In this document: positions 31,068-40,413 of the stretch, one piece after another
Numbering within the stretch: position 1 is the stretch's first letter
Layout of the letters: every line of letters starts with the position of its first letter
Source: Leptobrachium leishanense
Lineage: Eukaryota > Chordata > Amphibia > Anura > Megophryidae
NCBI GenBank assembly: GCA_009667805.1
Contig: CM019064.1
Span: 73,716,400 to 73,780,399 of the forward strand
Length of the DNA stretch: 64,000 bases
Reading direction: 5' to 3'
Notes under the pieces: generated by a model
The model's database searches: none
Told to the model about the DNA's origin: nothing
What the model saw: the letters and a program-made list of their open reading frames with translations, nothing else
Made by a program: the position numbers and the translations under genes

Positions 31068-31432
31068 AAAAATCTATCTTGCACTAGACCATATGTTTTG
31101 TCTATTCCAAGATGTCCATGCTGATCGTGTAGGGCTCTCAGAACCATCCCCCTGAACCGGTGAGGGAGCACCAACTGCTTGCGATCTGGGTGATCATGGT
31201 ACTCAATAATCCGATACAACAACCCTTCCTCCAGATGCAATTTGCTCCATTCTCGCCGAAATATCTCCTTCAGTCCTGAGGGAAGACTGGTCAGAAGGTT
31301 AGGATTCTTCGCCTTCACGGCCTTGATGACATTGCCTACATGCCAATCTTGAGCCTGAGCTCTCCGCTTGTCCGCTGTCGTGATATCTGACCAATGCTGT
31401 AGAATAATGGGAGCACTGAAGGCTTCGGGCAA
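31028..31432 (-). pseudogene. Gypsy C integrase zinc-finger piece
   Basis: Residues 100-125 hold LHDQHGHLGIDKTYGLVQDR, the His pair of the integrase HHCC finger, and FFWPKMRE. The upstream half is the RNase H-integrase linker. It is out of frame with the reverse transcriptase above (break near 31430) and with the core below (break near 31055). Confidence 0.8.
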
Positions 31433-33534
31433 ACTCCAGGTGAACAGCTAATGGAGTCTATTCCCCTAAGTTCGGTAAAATCTTCTGGGTGTTCTACAAC
31501 TACCGCCGTATTACATAGAGCCCTCACTCCAGGTCCAGGGACTTCTTCCCACTCCTCTTCTTCTTGATGAGGAGGAAGCCCGGGTCGCCGTGATAGCGCA
31601 TCTGCACTGATGTTTTTGGGGCCCGGTTTATATCTCAGATGGAAACGGTAATTCGACAACGCCGCCAACCATCGATGTCCGGTGGCATCCAGTTTTGCTG
31701 TCGTCTGTATGTAAGTAAGGGGATTGTTATCCGTTCTTACTTCAAACTCTGTCCCATACAGATAATCATGAAGTTTGTCTACTATTGCCCATTTAAGAGC
31801 CAAAAATTCCAGCTTGTGGACCGGGTAGTTCTTCTCACTCCCTGTTATGCTTCGACTAATGTAAGCAACTGGTCTCAGTCCCTCAGCATAACTCTGGTGT
31901 AGTACACCTCCTACGCCCTCCAGACTAGCATCTACATGGAGCACATAAGGCCTTTCAGGATCTGCATAGGCCAGCACTGGGGCTTCAGTGAGCTTCTTCT
32001 TCAGGGTGAGGAAAGCCTGCTCGCATTCAGAGGTCCATTTTTCCCCGAAGGAATCTCTGGAATATAACACTTTAGAACCATCTGCACTTAAAGAGCCTTT
32101 TAGGAGATTATGCAATTCGTGCGCTATCTTGGAGTAGCCTTCCACAAATCTACGGTAATACCCACAGAATCCAAGAAAGGACCTTAGTTCTCCAACATTA
32201 TCCGGCTTGGGCCAGTTCACCACAGCTTCGATTTTGGCCGGGTCAGTTGCAACCCCTTGGGCAGAAACTATATGTCCCACGTAGGTGACAGAGCTTCTAG
32301 CGAACTTGCATTTGTCTAAGGATAGTTTTAATCCCTCAGCTTCAAGTCTATCCAACACTTTCAATAGTCGGTGCTCATGCTCCTCTGGAGTCTTCCCAAA
32401 CACTATGAGATCATCCAAGTACACCAAGCACTCTCGAGGGTTCATATCCCCAACGGTTTTCTCCATTAGACGTTGGAAAGTGGCGGGAGCTCCAGTGATA
32501 CCTTGGGGCATCCGCGTAAACTGGTAAAATCCCAGAGGACAGATAAAGGCGGTTTTTTCCTGATCATCTACCTTCATGGGTACCTGGTAATACCCAGACC
32601 TTAGATCAAGTACACTGAACCACTGACTTCCAGACAGAGCATTCAGCAGATCTTCTATCCGGGGCAACGTATACTGGTCTGGTATGGTGCGCTTATTTAG
32701 TGTCCTGTAATCTATGCACAGCCGGACTGATCCATTCTTCTTGCGTACTACTACGATTGGGGATGCATAGGGGCTACGAGATTCTGTAATAATCCCTGCT
32801 CCTTCCATCTGATGGAGAATATCCCTGACATCTTGTATGTCACGGGGTGGAATACGTCTAGATCTTTCCCGAAAGGGGGCAAAGTTGGATAATCGGATGG
32901 CATGGGTGGCACTTTTTGCACAGCCTACATCCATCTCTTCTTTGGAGAACACACTCTCTCTGGCTTGGAGTTTAGTTCGGAGACTATCCTTCCATTCCTG
33001 GGATAGGGGAGAATCCTCTAGACTGAAATCCGCAGGAGTCCCGGGCATCTTCCCCTCTTCAGCTGTCACTGCCATAATCGAGGAGATTTGGTCTAGCAGG
33101 TGGATCACTCCCAGCAGCTGACCCCGGTCTATACGCACTTCAGTGTGAGTTAGGTTTTGCACCATCACCGGAAAGGCTTGCCCCCGGTGGTTCTTCCAGT
33201 CTTTAACTTCAGGTATGACCATCCATCCTTTCTGAGCGTCATCCTCCGGAAGGGATTCAATTAAGTATTGTCGCCCACCATCTAAAATTCCATCATGTAG
33301 AGTTGCCGAGGCCCGTAGGGATAGTGTTTCACCTGGTCTGATGAACACAGCTCCAATTCCGATGTAATGGCATTTCCCAGCTTTAGCCTGCAATGCCAGT
33401 CGCTGACACTCTTCTCCAAGGTGCGGACTAACTTCCATCAGATGATCCAGTGAAGCACCCCTCGTTCCCCAAGGTAGTTTCTGAATACATCCTGCACCAC
33501 CCTGGCATTGGTCCCGAGTATGATGGGGGCACAA
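31336..33534 (-). CDS. Gypsy C reverse transcriptase and RNase H
   Basis: An open frame of 732 codons. The reverse transcriptase (about residues 220-420) has YASPIVVVRKKNGSVRLCID, MPQGITGAPATFQRLMEK and the catalytic YLDDLIVFGK near residue 370. RNase H starts near residue 530 (YVLHVDASLEGVGGVLHQ) and ends with NISADALSRRPGL. The frame overlaps the end of gag-protease by 97 bp in a different frame, consistent with frameshift expression. The last 30 codons are probably out of frame. Confidence 0.92.
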   Translation of the reverse strand: MCPHHTRDQCQGGAGCIQKLPWGTRGASLDHLMEVSPHLGEECQRLALQAKAGKCHYIGIGAVFIRPGETLSLRASATLHDGILDGGRQYLIESLPEDDAQKGWMVIPEVKDWKNHRGQAFPVMVQNLTHTEVRIDRGQLLGVIHLLDQISSIMAVTAEEGKMPGTPADFSLEDSPLSQEWKDSLRTKLQARESVFSKEEMDVGCAKSATHAIRLSNFAPFRERSRRIPPRDIQDVRDILHQMEGAGIITESRSPYASPIVVVRKKNGSVRLCIDYRTLNKRTIPDQYTLPRIEDLLNALSGSQWFSVLDLRSGYYQVPMKVDDQEKTAFICPLGFYQFTRMPQGITGAPATFQRLMEKTVGDMNPRECLVYLDDLIVFGKTPEEHEHRLLKVLDRLEAEGLKLSLDKCKFARSSVTYVGHIVSAQGVATDPAKIEAVVNWPKPDNVGELRSFLGFCGYYRRFVEGYSKIAHELHNLLKGSLSADGSKVLYSRDSFGEKWTSECEQAFLTLKKKLTEAPVLAYADPERPYVLHVDASLEGVGGVLHQSYAEGLRPVAYISRSITGSEKNYPVHKLEFLALKWAIVDKLHDYLYGTEFEVRTDNNPLTYIQTTAKLDATGHRWLAALSNYRFHLRYKPGPKNISADALSRRPGLPPHQEEEEWEEVPGPGVRALCNTAVVVEHPEDFTELRGIDSISCSPGVCPKPSVLPLFYSIGQISRQRTSGELRLKIGM

Positions 33535-35273
33535 ACTCTCTTCACATCTGGGCAGATTATGGCCTCCAACTCCATGCTCTGTTCTGTTCCGGTATTCAAC
33601 TGAGGAATGGTGATGGCGACCTTGATGCTTCCATCAGTCTTGCAGACTTGATCTCCCATGCCCCATAGCTGCATCTCTTCAGTGGGCAGTAAGGGCAGAT
33701 GCTTTAAATGCTGCTCATAGAATGACCTGTAAACTATAGTCACCTGTGACCCAGTATCTAACAGTGCTGAAGCATAGATGCCATTGATTAGTACATGGAT
33801 GATAGACCTGGGCCCTACTTTGGGATTGGCCTGTAAACGAGGAGCTCTTTTTTTAGTCCAGTTTCTCCTTTTTTTCTTAATTTTCTTTGAGAAAACTGTA
33901 CTGTCTTCCAGGGGTCCTATCACTAGCACATGCCCGTCTTCTTCTCCCGAAGGGGCAGGGCATTCCCTGGCAAAATGTCCTGGCTGGCCGCAAGTAAAAC
34001 ATTTCCTCTCCCTTGGTTGATTTCGAGTCAGCCGGGTGGGCTCTGCCCTTTTCGGATCCCGCTCGGACCGTGGAGGATGTGACTGAGACTCTAATTCTGC
34101 TAGTCTTTCCCTGAGGCTAGCCATTTCAGTGTTCTCTTTTTCCCGAGGTTTCGTCAGGTTTTCTTTGGAGGTGGCAGGAGAAAATATCTGACTCTCGATC
34201 TCCTTCACTTGGGTTATGAGCAATATAAAATCTAAATCTTCTTTAGTCAGTCCTGCTCGCAAAGTAACAATTACTGGGTCATCGGACAAGGCACCCCGCA
34301 ATACTTGTTTTGTCAATTTCACATGAGCTTGAGCAGGTAACACTACATTCTTTTCCATCAGTTTTCCCAAAAACACTTGCAATCTGGTAACATAGTCAGA
34401 CAACCTCTCATGTTTCTTTTGACGGGTATTATAGAACTTATTAAGAAGACTTTCGGCATCCTCCACATCTCCATATACTCGTTGTAATACCAGTAGGTAC
34501 TCCTGAGACTCAATTTCTCCTTTTAAGATTTTATGTGCATTCACAATGTCCGTAGCTGGGGACCGCAGACTCTCCATTATTCTCTGTCGTTTCATAGCAT
34601 CAGTACAGGTCCATTCGCCCAGCAATTGTGCTGCATTCCGCTTCCATATTTCAAAACTCTCTTCTCCCGATGGAACGGGTTGCATCCCTGAGAATACCCT
34701 CAACTTGCGATAGCTATGAGTATGATTAGCTGTCACAATTGCCTCTGAGAGTTTCCTGAGTACATCTGGTATATCGCCATTACTAGCCTCAGTTGGGTTT
34801 GGCACATTGCTAGGTCTAGAAGACGTGGTCGGTATTTCATCCACAAAATCAATGTGGTTGACACGGAGCCTCTTCTCCTCTTGGGGTGGAATAGGTAATG
34901 TCCGGTGCCATCTCTTTGGAATGGCCCCTGCTTCTTCTTTGACACCGGCATATACAATCGGACAAAACTCTGATAGTTCATCGCTTAAATGAAGACCTAT
35001 TGGCTTTGTGCAGTTCCTGAGATCCTTCAATGCATAAACCAGGATATATTTCTCTCCTGTTTGGTTTCTCAACACATCCTTGATGGTCACCATAGTCTCT
35101 GGTATAAGATTCTCTAACACGCGAATGCATTGCATAGCCTGTCCTTGGGGTGGTATATTGCATACCATCAGGGCCTGGTATATGGGTATCCTCTGATTAA
35201 TAGCCCACTCAGTTACAAACGACACCGTGGGTCGTGGCTCAAATGTAAGGTGGAAAAATGTATCCTTTTTCAT
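33438..35273 (-). CDS. Gypsy C gag (PNMA-like) and protease
   Basis: I place the start at 35273 (MKKDTFFHLTFEP), just inside the 5' LTR boundary, although the frame is open into the LTR. About 612 codons. The N-terminal 120 residues and the capsid (LRVFSGMQPVPSGEESFEIW and LNKFYNTRQKKHERLSDYV) resemble the paraneoplastic-antigen (PNMA) type gag. PNMA genes are known to be domesticated Gypsy gags. Residues about 420-435 are a zinc knuckle, CFTCGQPGHFAREC. The protease motif ALLDTGSQVTIVY lies at about residue 500. Intact as far as visible. Confidence 0.9.
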   Translation of the reverse strand: MKKDTFFHLTFEPRPTVSFVTEWAINQRIPIYQALMVCNIPPQGQAMQCIRVLENLIPETMVTIKDVLRNQTGEKYILVYALKDLRNCTKPIGLHLSDELSEFCPIVYAGVKEEAGAIPKRWHRTLPIPPQEEKRLRVNHIDFVDEIPTTSSRPSNVPNPTEASNGDIPDVLRKLSEAIVTANHTHSYRKLRVFSGMQPVPSGEESFEIWKRNAAQLLGEWTCTDAMKRQRIMESLRSPATDIVNAHKILKGEIESQEYLLVLQRVYGDVEDAESLLNKFYNTRQKKHERLSDYVTRLQVFLGKLMEKNVVLPAQAHVKLTKQVLRGALSDDPVIVTLRAGLTKEDLDFILLITQVKEIESQIFSPATSKENLTKPREKENTEMASLRERLAELESQSHPPRSERDPKRAEPTRLTRNQPRERKCFTCGQPGHFARECPAPSGEEDGHVLVIGPLEDSTVFSKKIKKKRRNWTKKRAPRLQANPKVGPRSIIHVLINGIYASALLDTGSQVTIVYRSFYEQHLKHLPLLPTEEMQLWGMGDQVCKTDGSIKVAITIPQLNTGTEQSMELEAIICPDVKRVCAPIILGTNARVVQDVFRNYLGERGVLHWII

Positions 35274-35291
35274 CTCAGCAGTGCCTCCATC

Positions 35292-36286
35292 TGTAACGCT
35301 CTTTTGCCGCTGGGGGCCGCCCCCGCTGGCACCCTCCAGCTGGGTTACACCTTCTTGCTTTACCTGTTGGTCCTGAGTTTCCGCATTTTGGGAATAAGGA
35401 TACATAGTGTTGGCAGTGCCTCCACCTGTCTGGGCATCCATGGCATGGACTGTTTGCCCAGGCAGGAACCTAATAATAACAACTACACAGTGGTACAATA
35501 AACAATATAAACTTGTATTGAAATGCAAGTGGCAGCATAAAAGGATTTCAGGTAATACAGTAGCTAACTAGACACACCAACTGCTCTCTAACCTCCCAGC
35601 CCAGGACCCTCCCAAACAACCTGGAACCACCCTGATCTTCGTCCTAATGACAGCGATGATGGGTACCAGTTGGTGCACATAAGAGATGGGGCCCTTTTAG
35701 CATAACGTAGCTGCCAGTACAGGAAAGGCTGTGGGTAAAATCCGCTCAGCAGCTGTGTGATTCTTAGTTAGTGTAAAGATGGATAGAATGCTGTCAGCGA
35801 GACAGAGAGAAAAGATGCTCGTTACCGCACAACTTCAGTTGCTCACAGTCCCAGGAAGGCCTCTTGAACGTTGTAGCAATCTGCAGCCTCTGGATCAATT
35901 CTTCCCCACGCAGAATGCAGAATCTCCTCTGCCTGAAGTCAATGCCACCAGCAAATCCCTCTGCCTGCGGCCTCCTTAACACAGGGCCCCTCTTCAAACA
36001 CACTTGCCTCCTGAACAGTCCAGCACAATATACAGCAGACCAAGGTACACTCTCCAGCACTGGATGCTGCTGATTCTCTGTGCTCCAGCTTGCACAGATC
36101 CTGGAAAATCTCTCTTATCTGACTGCTCACTCTCTTTGCTCACTTTGTTCTGCCCACGCTGCATGCATGCTTTTTACTTCCTGTTTCTTTTAGCTTGGGT
36201 CCTTCCTTTCCCATACATTGTCCTCTGGCTCCCCCTAGAGGCATAACAGCTGCAGTCCTCAGAGCCAAATTAAACACAGGACTACA
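35292..36286 (-). repeat. Gypsy C 5' LTR
   Basis: Near-identical to 28443-29435. On the coding strand it is followed by gatggaggcactgctgagatg, which covers the primer-binding site and the gag start; the priming tRNA is not identified. Confidence 0.92.
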
Positions 36287-36487
36287 CTTGGAAACATCAA
36301 CCTGTAGCTTTAGTTCTTTGTAAGGATCAAAGTATGCTAGAACTGGTCCTGGTTCGCATGTGAGCAGCTCTTTTATTTTGATGAAAGCTTCATCTTGCTG
36401 TGCGTGTTGTCTGAACTTCTGCCATGCGTCAGGCAAGTTACTTGCTTCCCAATTCATTGTGGGCATTGGGACTCCAGAGGCATCCAT
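36287..36487 (-). pseudogene. Gypsy B gag start fused to RNase H
   Basis: Starts at 36487 (MDASGVPMPTMNWEASN), 10 bp beyond the primer-binding site. The first 35 residues are the gag N-terminus (NLPDAWQKFRQHA), and then the frame jumps without a stop to IKIKELLTCEPGPVLAYFDP, the connection between reverse transcriptase and RNase H. Almost all of gag, protease and reverse transcriptase is therefore missing by an in-frame deletion. Confidence 0.8.
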
Positions 36488-36497
36488 GTTAAGAGAT

Positions 36498-36515
36498 CCG
36501 TTTCTTCTGACACCA
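36498..36515 (-). promoter_or_regulatory. Gypsy B primer-binding site
   Basis: Coding-strand TGGTGTCAGAAGAAACGG starts directly after the 5' LTR. TGGTGTCAGAAG is the start expected for a site complementary to the 3' end of a leucine tRNA. The later bases agree less well. Confidence 0.65.
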
Positions 36516-36740
36516 TGTAATATTTGTGTTTTGTGCTGCTGAGGCATTTGTGCAAATGACTCTCGGATGCAGAAATAAGGATAAACATGCTGCAGGTTTT
36601 ATTATTATATGACAGAGCTGCTGAAAATGACCGTTGCTCACAGAGAGCCAACTGCTAACTGACTCAGCCAGTTCAACAGTCACCAGACAGTTTGAACTCT
36701 GGCATTTGATTAGTTAATAATTACATATGCAAATATTACA
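36516..36740 (-). repeat. Gypsy B 5' LTR
   Basis: 225 bp, plus-strand TGTAATATTTGTG to GCAAATATTACA. Partner of 17512-17732, with about a dozen differences over 220 bp. It is therefore older than Gypsy A and C, in agreement with the nesting order. Confidence 0.85.
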
Positions 36741-37499
36741 AGAACCAGCGCTAAAGCATTGCATTTTTAAAAATAATAAGCGTTCCAGTGCAAAAAAGGC
36801 TAGTTTTTAAAAAAATAAAAAATCGGAACCCCAGAATTCACCTGAAAAATCCAGAAAAAAACCCTAATAAATTCTAAAAAATTCAATAACTAAAAAGGCT
36901 TTTTGCTGCAAATTAAAAAAATAAACGAAGAATAACTAAAGAATAAAAACAAAAATATTTTTTACATTAAATCCTATGGGCTTCCCACACGGCAGGCTGC
37001 CCCTTAGCGATCACTAGGATCGCGGATGATGGGGGCAGCATCATAGTGTCGTCACCAGCATCCTGTGCTGCTGGGTGACATGACTCATCTCTCAGGTGAT
37101 CCTGCTGGTCGGCGATGTGGTTGCAGAGGGAGACAGGGGATTTTTTTACCTTGACCTGAGCTGCAGGTAATGGATTCTGCAGCAGCGCAATCCGTTACCT
37201 ACACCTCTGAGCTGGTGGTAACGTTTTAGGTAGTGCCAGCTCTTAGTAACTAGCGTCAGGACCAAGTGATGCTAACGTTAGTTAATCTGTGCTTGCACTT
37301 TGCGCTCTCCATGTTAGGTATAGGGAGCACAAAGTACAGTGAACTCACGCTACGAATCGCATATTAACAAGCGCTAACAGTTTTTTAATCCGTTAGTGAT
37401 TGGAAGGCGATCTGGCCGCAGCGCTATGACCTCCTTTAAGCTAGTGCTAACGCTGACGCTAGTGTTAGCTTGAATGGGGGTGATAGAGCCCAAAATTTG

Positions 37500-37816
37500 G
37501 CTTATTTTTGCCACGGCAGCTTTATTGGAGGTACATTAAAACACAAATTCCTATTGTGTCTTAACTGTTATGGATGCCTACTGTAAATGAACACTTGCAA
37601 TAATTTTGGTAAGAGAAAGTGCTACTACCAAGGTGTCCAGAACCTAAAGGACAATTGAATAGTCGGTCATTATTCACTCTTGCAGCTGGTAATGTAAAAC
37701 AATTATCCAATCCACAAAAAGAGGAACCAGGCACACAGTCTCTAAATGTAGCAGTGCTATTGGGAAATCACAGCAATCTTTCATCTTGAACATAAGCCTT
37801 TCTGCCTCTAGTTGTA
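37500..37816. other. No gene seen
   Basis: Unremarkable AT-rich sequence between the fold-back element and repeat R. Confidence 0.4.
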
Positions 37817-38041
37817 TGATATAGCCACAGGGCACACAGAACAGTGCTTCAGTCTTTTCTTTATTGGGCAGCCACGGTACATGCAGAGTACTCCATAAAC
37901 AAGAAAATAAAACAAATAAAAAACAAAAGCCTACTCCTTATGCAGAGCCTAACTAAACATTTGTTTTCTCTCACTACAACATTGGGAGGCTAAGACGCTG
38001 TCTCAGGAATGTGAGGGTACAAGCCCAGGATGCGATGATAC

Positions 38042-38881
38042 ATACAAGGAAGTCAAGTTTTATTTAACCAATCCTTGCTAACGGGAGTCGTCCCAGAAGA
38101 CTGGAAATTAGCAAATGTTGTGCCCATTTACAAGAAGGGTAGTAGGGAGGAATCGGGGAACTATAGGCCAGTTAGTCTTACGTCAGTAGTGGGGAAATTA
38201 ATGGAAACCATGTTAAAGGAAAGGATTGTTGAACATCTAAAAACACATAGATTACAGGATCAGAAACAACATGGGTTTACCTCAGGGAGATCATGCCAAA
38301 CTAATCTTATTGATTTTTTTGATTGGGTAACAAAAATAATAGACACAGGTGGTGCAGTAGACATTGCTTATTTAGATTTCAGTAAGGCTTTTGATACTGT
38401 TCCGCATAGAAGGCTTATCAATAAATTGCAATCTTTGAGTTTAGATTCCAATATTGTTGACTGGATTAGGCAGTGGCTGAGTGACAGACAACAGAGGGTT
38501 GTGGTAAATGGAGTTTATTCGGCACAAGGTCTTGTTACCAGTGGGGTACCTCAGGGGTCAGTACTTGGACCCATTCTCTTTAATATTTTTATTAGTGATA
38601 TTGCAGAAGGTATTAATGGAAAAGTATGTCTTTTTGCTGATGACACAAAGATTTGCAACAGGGTTGACATTCCTGGAGGGATCAGCCAAATGACAAATGA
38701 TTTAGGTAAACTAAAAAAATGGTCGGAGTTGTGGCAATTGAGTTTTAATGTGGATAAGTGCAAGATAATGCACCTGGGACGTAAAAACCCAAGGGCTGAA
38801 TATAGAATATTTGATACAGTCCTAACCTCAACATCTGAGGAAAGGGATTTAGGGGTCATTATTTCAGAGGATCTAAGGTAA
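38042..38881 (+). pseudogene. CR1 reverse transcriptase fragment
   Basis: Conserved blocks in order: GVVPEDWKLANVVPIYKKG, NYRPVSLTSVVGKLME, QHGFTSGRSCQTNL, AYLDFSKAFDTVPH with a catalytic Asp, SGVPQGSVLGPILFN and CLFADDTKI, the catalytic FADD box. The N-terminal endonuclease and reverse transcriptase start are missing. A frame change at 38880 separates it from the C-terminal part. Confidence 0.9.
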
Positions 38882-38919
38882 GTAGTCAATGTAATAGAGC
38901 AGCAGGAAATGCTAGCAGA

Positions 38920-39441
38920 ATGCTTGGTTGTGTAGGGAGAGGTATTAGCAGTAGGAAAAGGGAAGTGCTCATGCCACTGTACAGAGCACTGGTGAGACCT
39001 CACTTGGAGTACTGTGTGCAGTACTGGAGACCGTATCTCCAGAAGGATATAGACCTCTTAGAGAGAGTTCAGAGAAGGGCTACTAAAATGGTGTACGGCT
39101 TGAAGGAGAAATGTTACCAGGAAAGGCTTAATGATCTTAACATGTACAGCTTGGAAAAAAGACGAGACAGAGGAGATATGATAGAAACATTTAAATACGT
39201 AAAGGGAATCCACAAGGTAGAGGAAGGGAGTATATTTAAAAGGAAACAAAATAGCAAAACAAGAGGACATAGTCTTAGATTAGAGGGGCAAAGATTTAAA
39301 AGTAACATCAGGAAGCATTATTTTACTGAGAGGGTGGTGGATACATGGAACAGTCTTCCAGTAGAAGTGGTAGAGGCCAAAACAGTAATTGAATTTAAGC
39401 AAGCATGGGATAGGCATAAGGCTATCCTAAACAAAAGATAA
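38920..39441 (+). pseudogene. CR1 C-terminal domain fragment
   Basis: Conserved CR1 C-terminus: LYRALVRPHLEYCVQYW, DLLERVQRRATKMVYGL, LNMYSLEKRRDRGDMIE and YFTERVVDTWNSLPVEVV. The stop at 39441 is the natural end, 90 bp before the 3' terminus of the element. Confidence 0.9.
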
Positions 39442-39532
39442 ATCCAGGTAAAGTATCCATGTAATTGGGCAGACTAGATGGGCCGAAAGGTTCTTATCTG
39501 CCGACATTTTTCTATGTTTCTATGTTTCTAAG

Positions 39533-40162
39533 TTATGGTGCATAAACAAGGGTTTATTGAAAATATACACACACAGCAGGAAATAATGAAGGGCAATGCA
39601 GGAACAGGGCTGGCTGGATACTGTGGGCTGGATACTAGAGACAGAACACAGGATAGAAACACTGGGAAAATAATGGACACTGATACAAGAGGAACACTTA
39701 CAAAAGACATCAGACAGATGGGGCAGGAAGGCAAGTCTATGGCACAGTAGGAAGCATGGCAAAGCAGGAGACTTGGCACAGCAGGAAACTTGCCACAGCA
39801 GGAAACTTGCCACAGCACACAGTAGTCTATGGAAAGGCAGATTAATCCAGAGGGGTTTGCAAAAGCGAGGTCCAAGGCATTCCGTGGGTCAAGGGCTGGA
39901 GAAGAACGAGCTGGTCTGAGGAATCAGAAGGTCTGGTACACAGGAGTCAATGGGGCAAGCTGTTAGCTTCTGGACAGGCAATAGGCAAATGACAACTACA
40001 ATGCAGAAGAATTGGAGGGATGGGTGTGCCTAGCTTAAATGGAGAAGTAAGGAGGAGCACCGGGACATTGCAAAAGGAGTAAAGACCTGAGCCATGAGTG
40101 GCAAGGCATGAAGGATGCTGCTAAATTATGGCAGAGCAGTGCTGGATTTGCCCTTCGTGACA
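39533..40162 (-). repeat. LTR fragment, minus strand
   Basis: On the minus strand it begins TGTCACGAAGGGCAAATCC at 40162 and runs to aataaacccttgtttatgca next to the CR1 end. Promoter- and polyadenylation-like features (aataaa 15-20 bp before the end) suit an LTR. Its 3' end is hidden or removed by the CR1. It also contains a duplicated ctgctgtggcaagtttc motif at about 39780-39815. Family unknown. Confidence 0.55.
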
Positions 40163-40413
40163 GACACTTACCAATAAGCAAAACAAAACTAAAATTGACT
40201 TTCCTTTAGTAGCTTCAGGATTTAGCTTCCTTCCCTGCTGCATCCATCACCAACACTGCCCTCTTAGAGGGAACCACCGTGCCTATAAAAGGCAAGGCAG
40301 TCTTAATCAAGCATCAGCTGAGAATTGACCCTATAGGGGGAACAGGGCGTTCTCCATCTGTCTGCTATTAAATTTGTGGTTTATCACCACCTGACCCTAA
40401 TTGCACTGTCACA

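Larger units (their letters stand above)
28443..36286 (-). mobile_element. Gypsy C, young Ty3/Gypsy element with PNMA-like gag
   Basis: The LTRs of 993 bp (28443-29435) and 995 bp (35292-36286) differ, as far as I can see by eye, by only two single-base indels. The flanking tetramers cttc (28439-28442) and cttg (36287-36290) are a TSD with one difference. The insertion lies inside the RNase H of Gypsy B. The order on the minus strand is gag-protease, reverse transcriptase-RNase H, integrase. Three small frame changes affect the integrase end. The polypurine tract (cgagggggagaa on the minus strand) borders 29436. Confidence 0.92.
17512..36740 (-). mobile_element. Gypsy B, Ty3/Gypsy retrotransposon on the minus strand, heavily nested
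   Basis: The LTRs of 221 bp (17512-17732) and 225 bp (36516-36740) are similar and have TG...CA ends. On the minus strand the LTR at 36516-36740 is the 5' one. It is followed by TGGTGTCAGAAG, a primer-binding site resembling tRNA-Leu type sites. The purine tract at 17733-17750 precedes the 3' LTR. The internal part is only about 2 kb: a gag start fused to RNase H and integrase. It contains Gypsy A (17770-26930) and Gypsy C (28443-36286). The TSD is not clear. Confidence 0.82.
17340..37491. mobile_element. GGGCTCTATTA-type fold-back element, copy 2, split by Gypsy B
   Basis: The left part, 17340-17511, begins GGGCTCTATCAGCAGG. The right part, 36741-37491, ends GGTGATAGAGCCC. The flanking octamers aacatttg (17332-17339) and aaaatttg (37492-37499) agree at 7 of 8 positions, which suggests a hAT-like 8-bp TSD. 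The right part contains the block at 37299 shared with the copies at 4373 and 53525. All 19 kb between the parts is Gypsy B with its own insertions. The original element would have been about 0.9 kb. Confidence 0.7.
37994..39532 (+). mobile_element. CR1 LINE, 5'-truncated
   Basis: It contains a reverse transcriptase C-terminal half and thumb (38042-39441), then a short 3' UTR (gggcagactagatgggccg) and ends tatgtttctatgtttcta. The direct repeat of the 8-mer tatgtttc at the end is the CR1 3' signature. It is truncated within the reverse transcriptase, as is normal for LINE copies. One frameshift near 38880. Confidence 0.88.
37817..40413 (-). repeat. LTR-like repeat R, copy 2 (split)
   Basis: 37817-37993 and 40163-40413 match, in reverse, the two parts of copy 1 (8766-8937 and 6879-7123). 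Shared strings include cagggaaggaagctaaatcc and aataaagaaaag on the minus strand. The middle, 37994-40162, is occupied by a CR1 LINE and an LTR fragment. Both copies are thus interrupted at nearly the same internal point. Confidence 0.55.
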
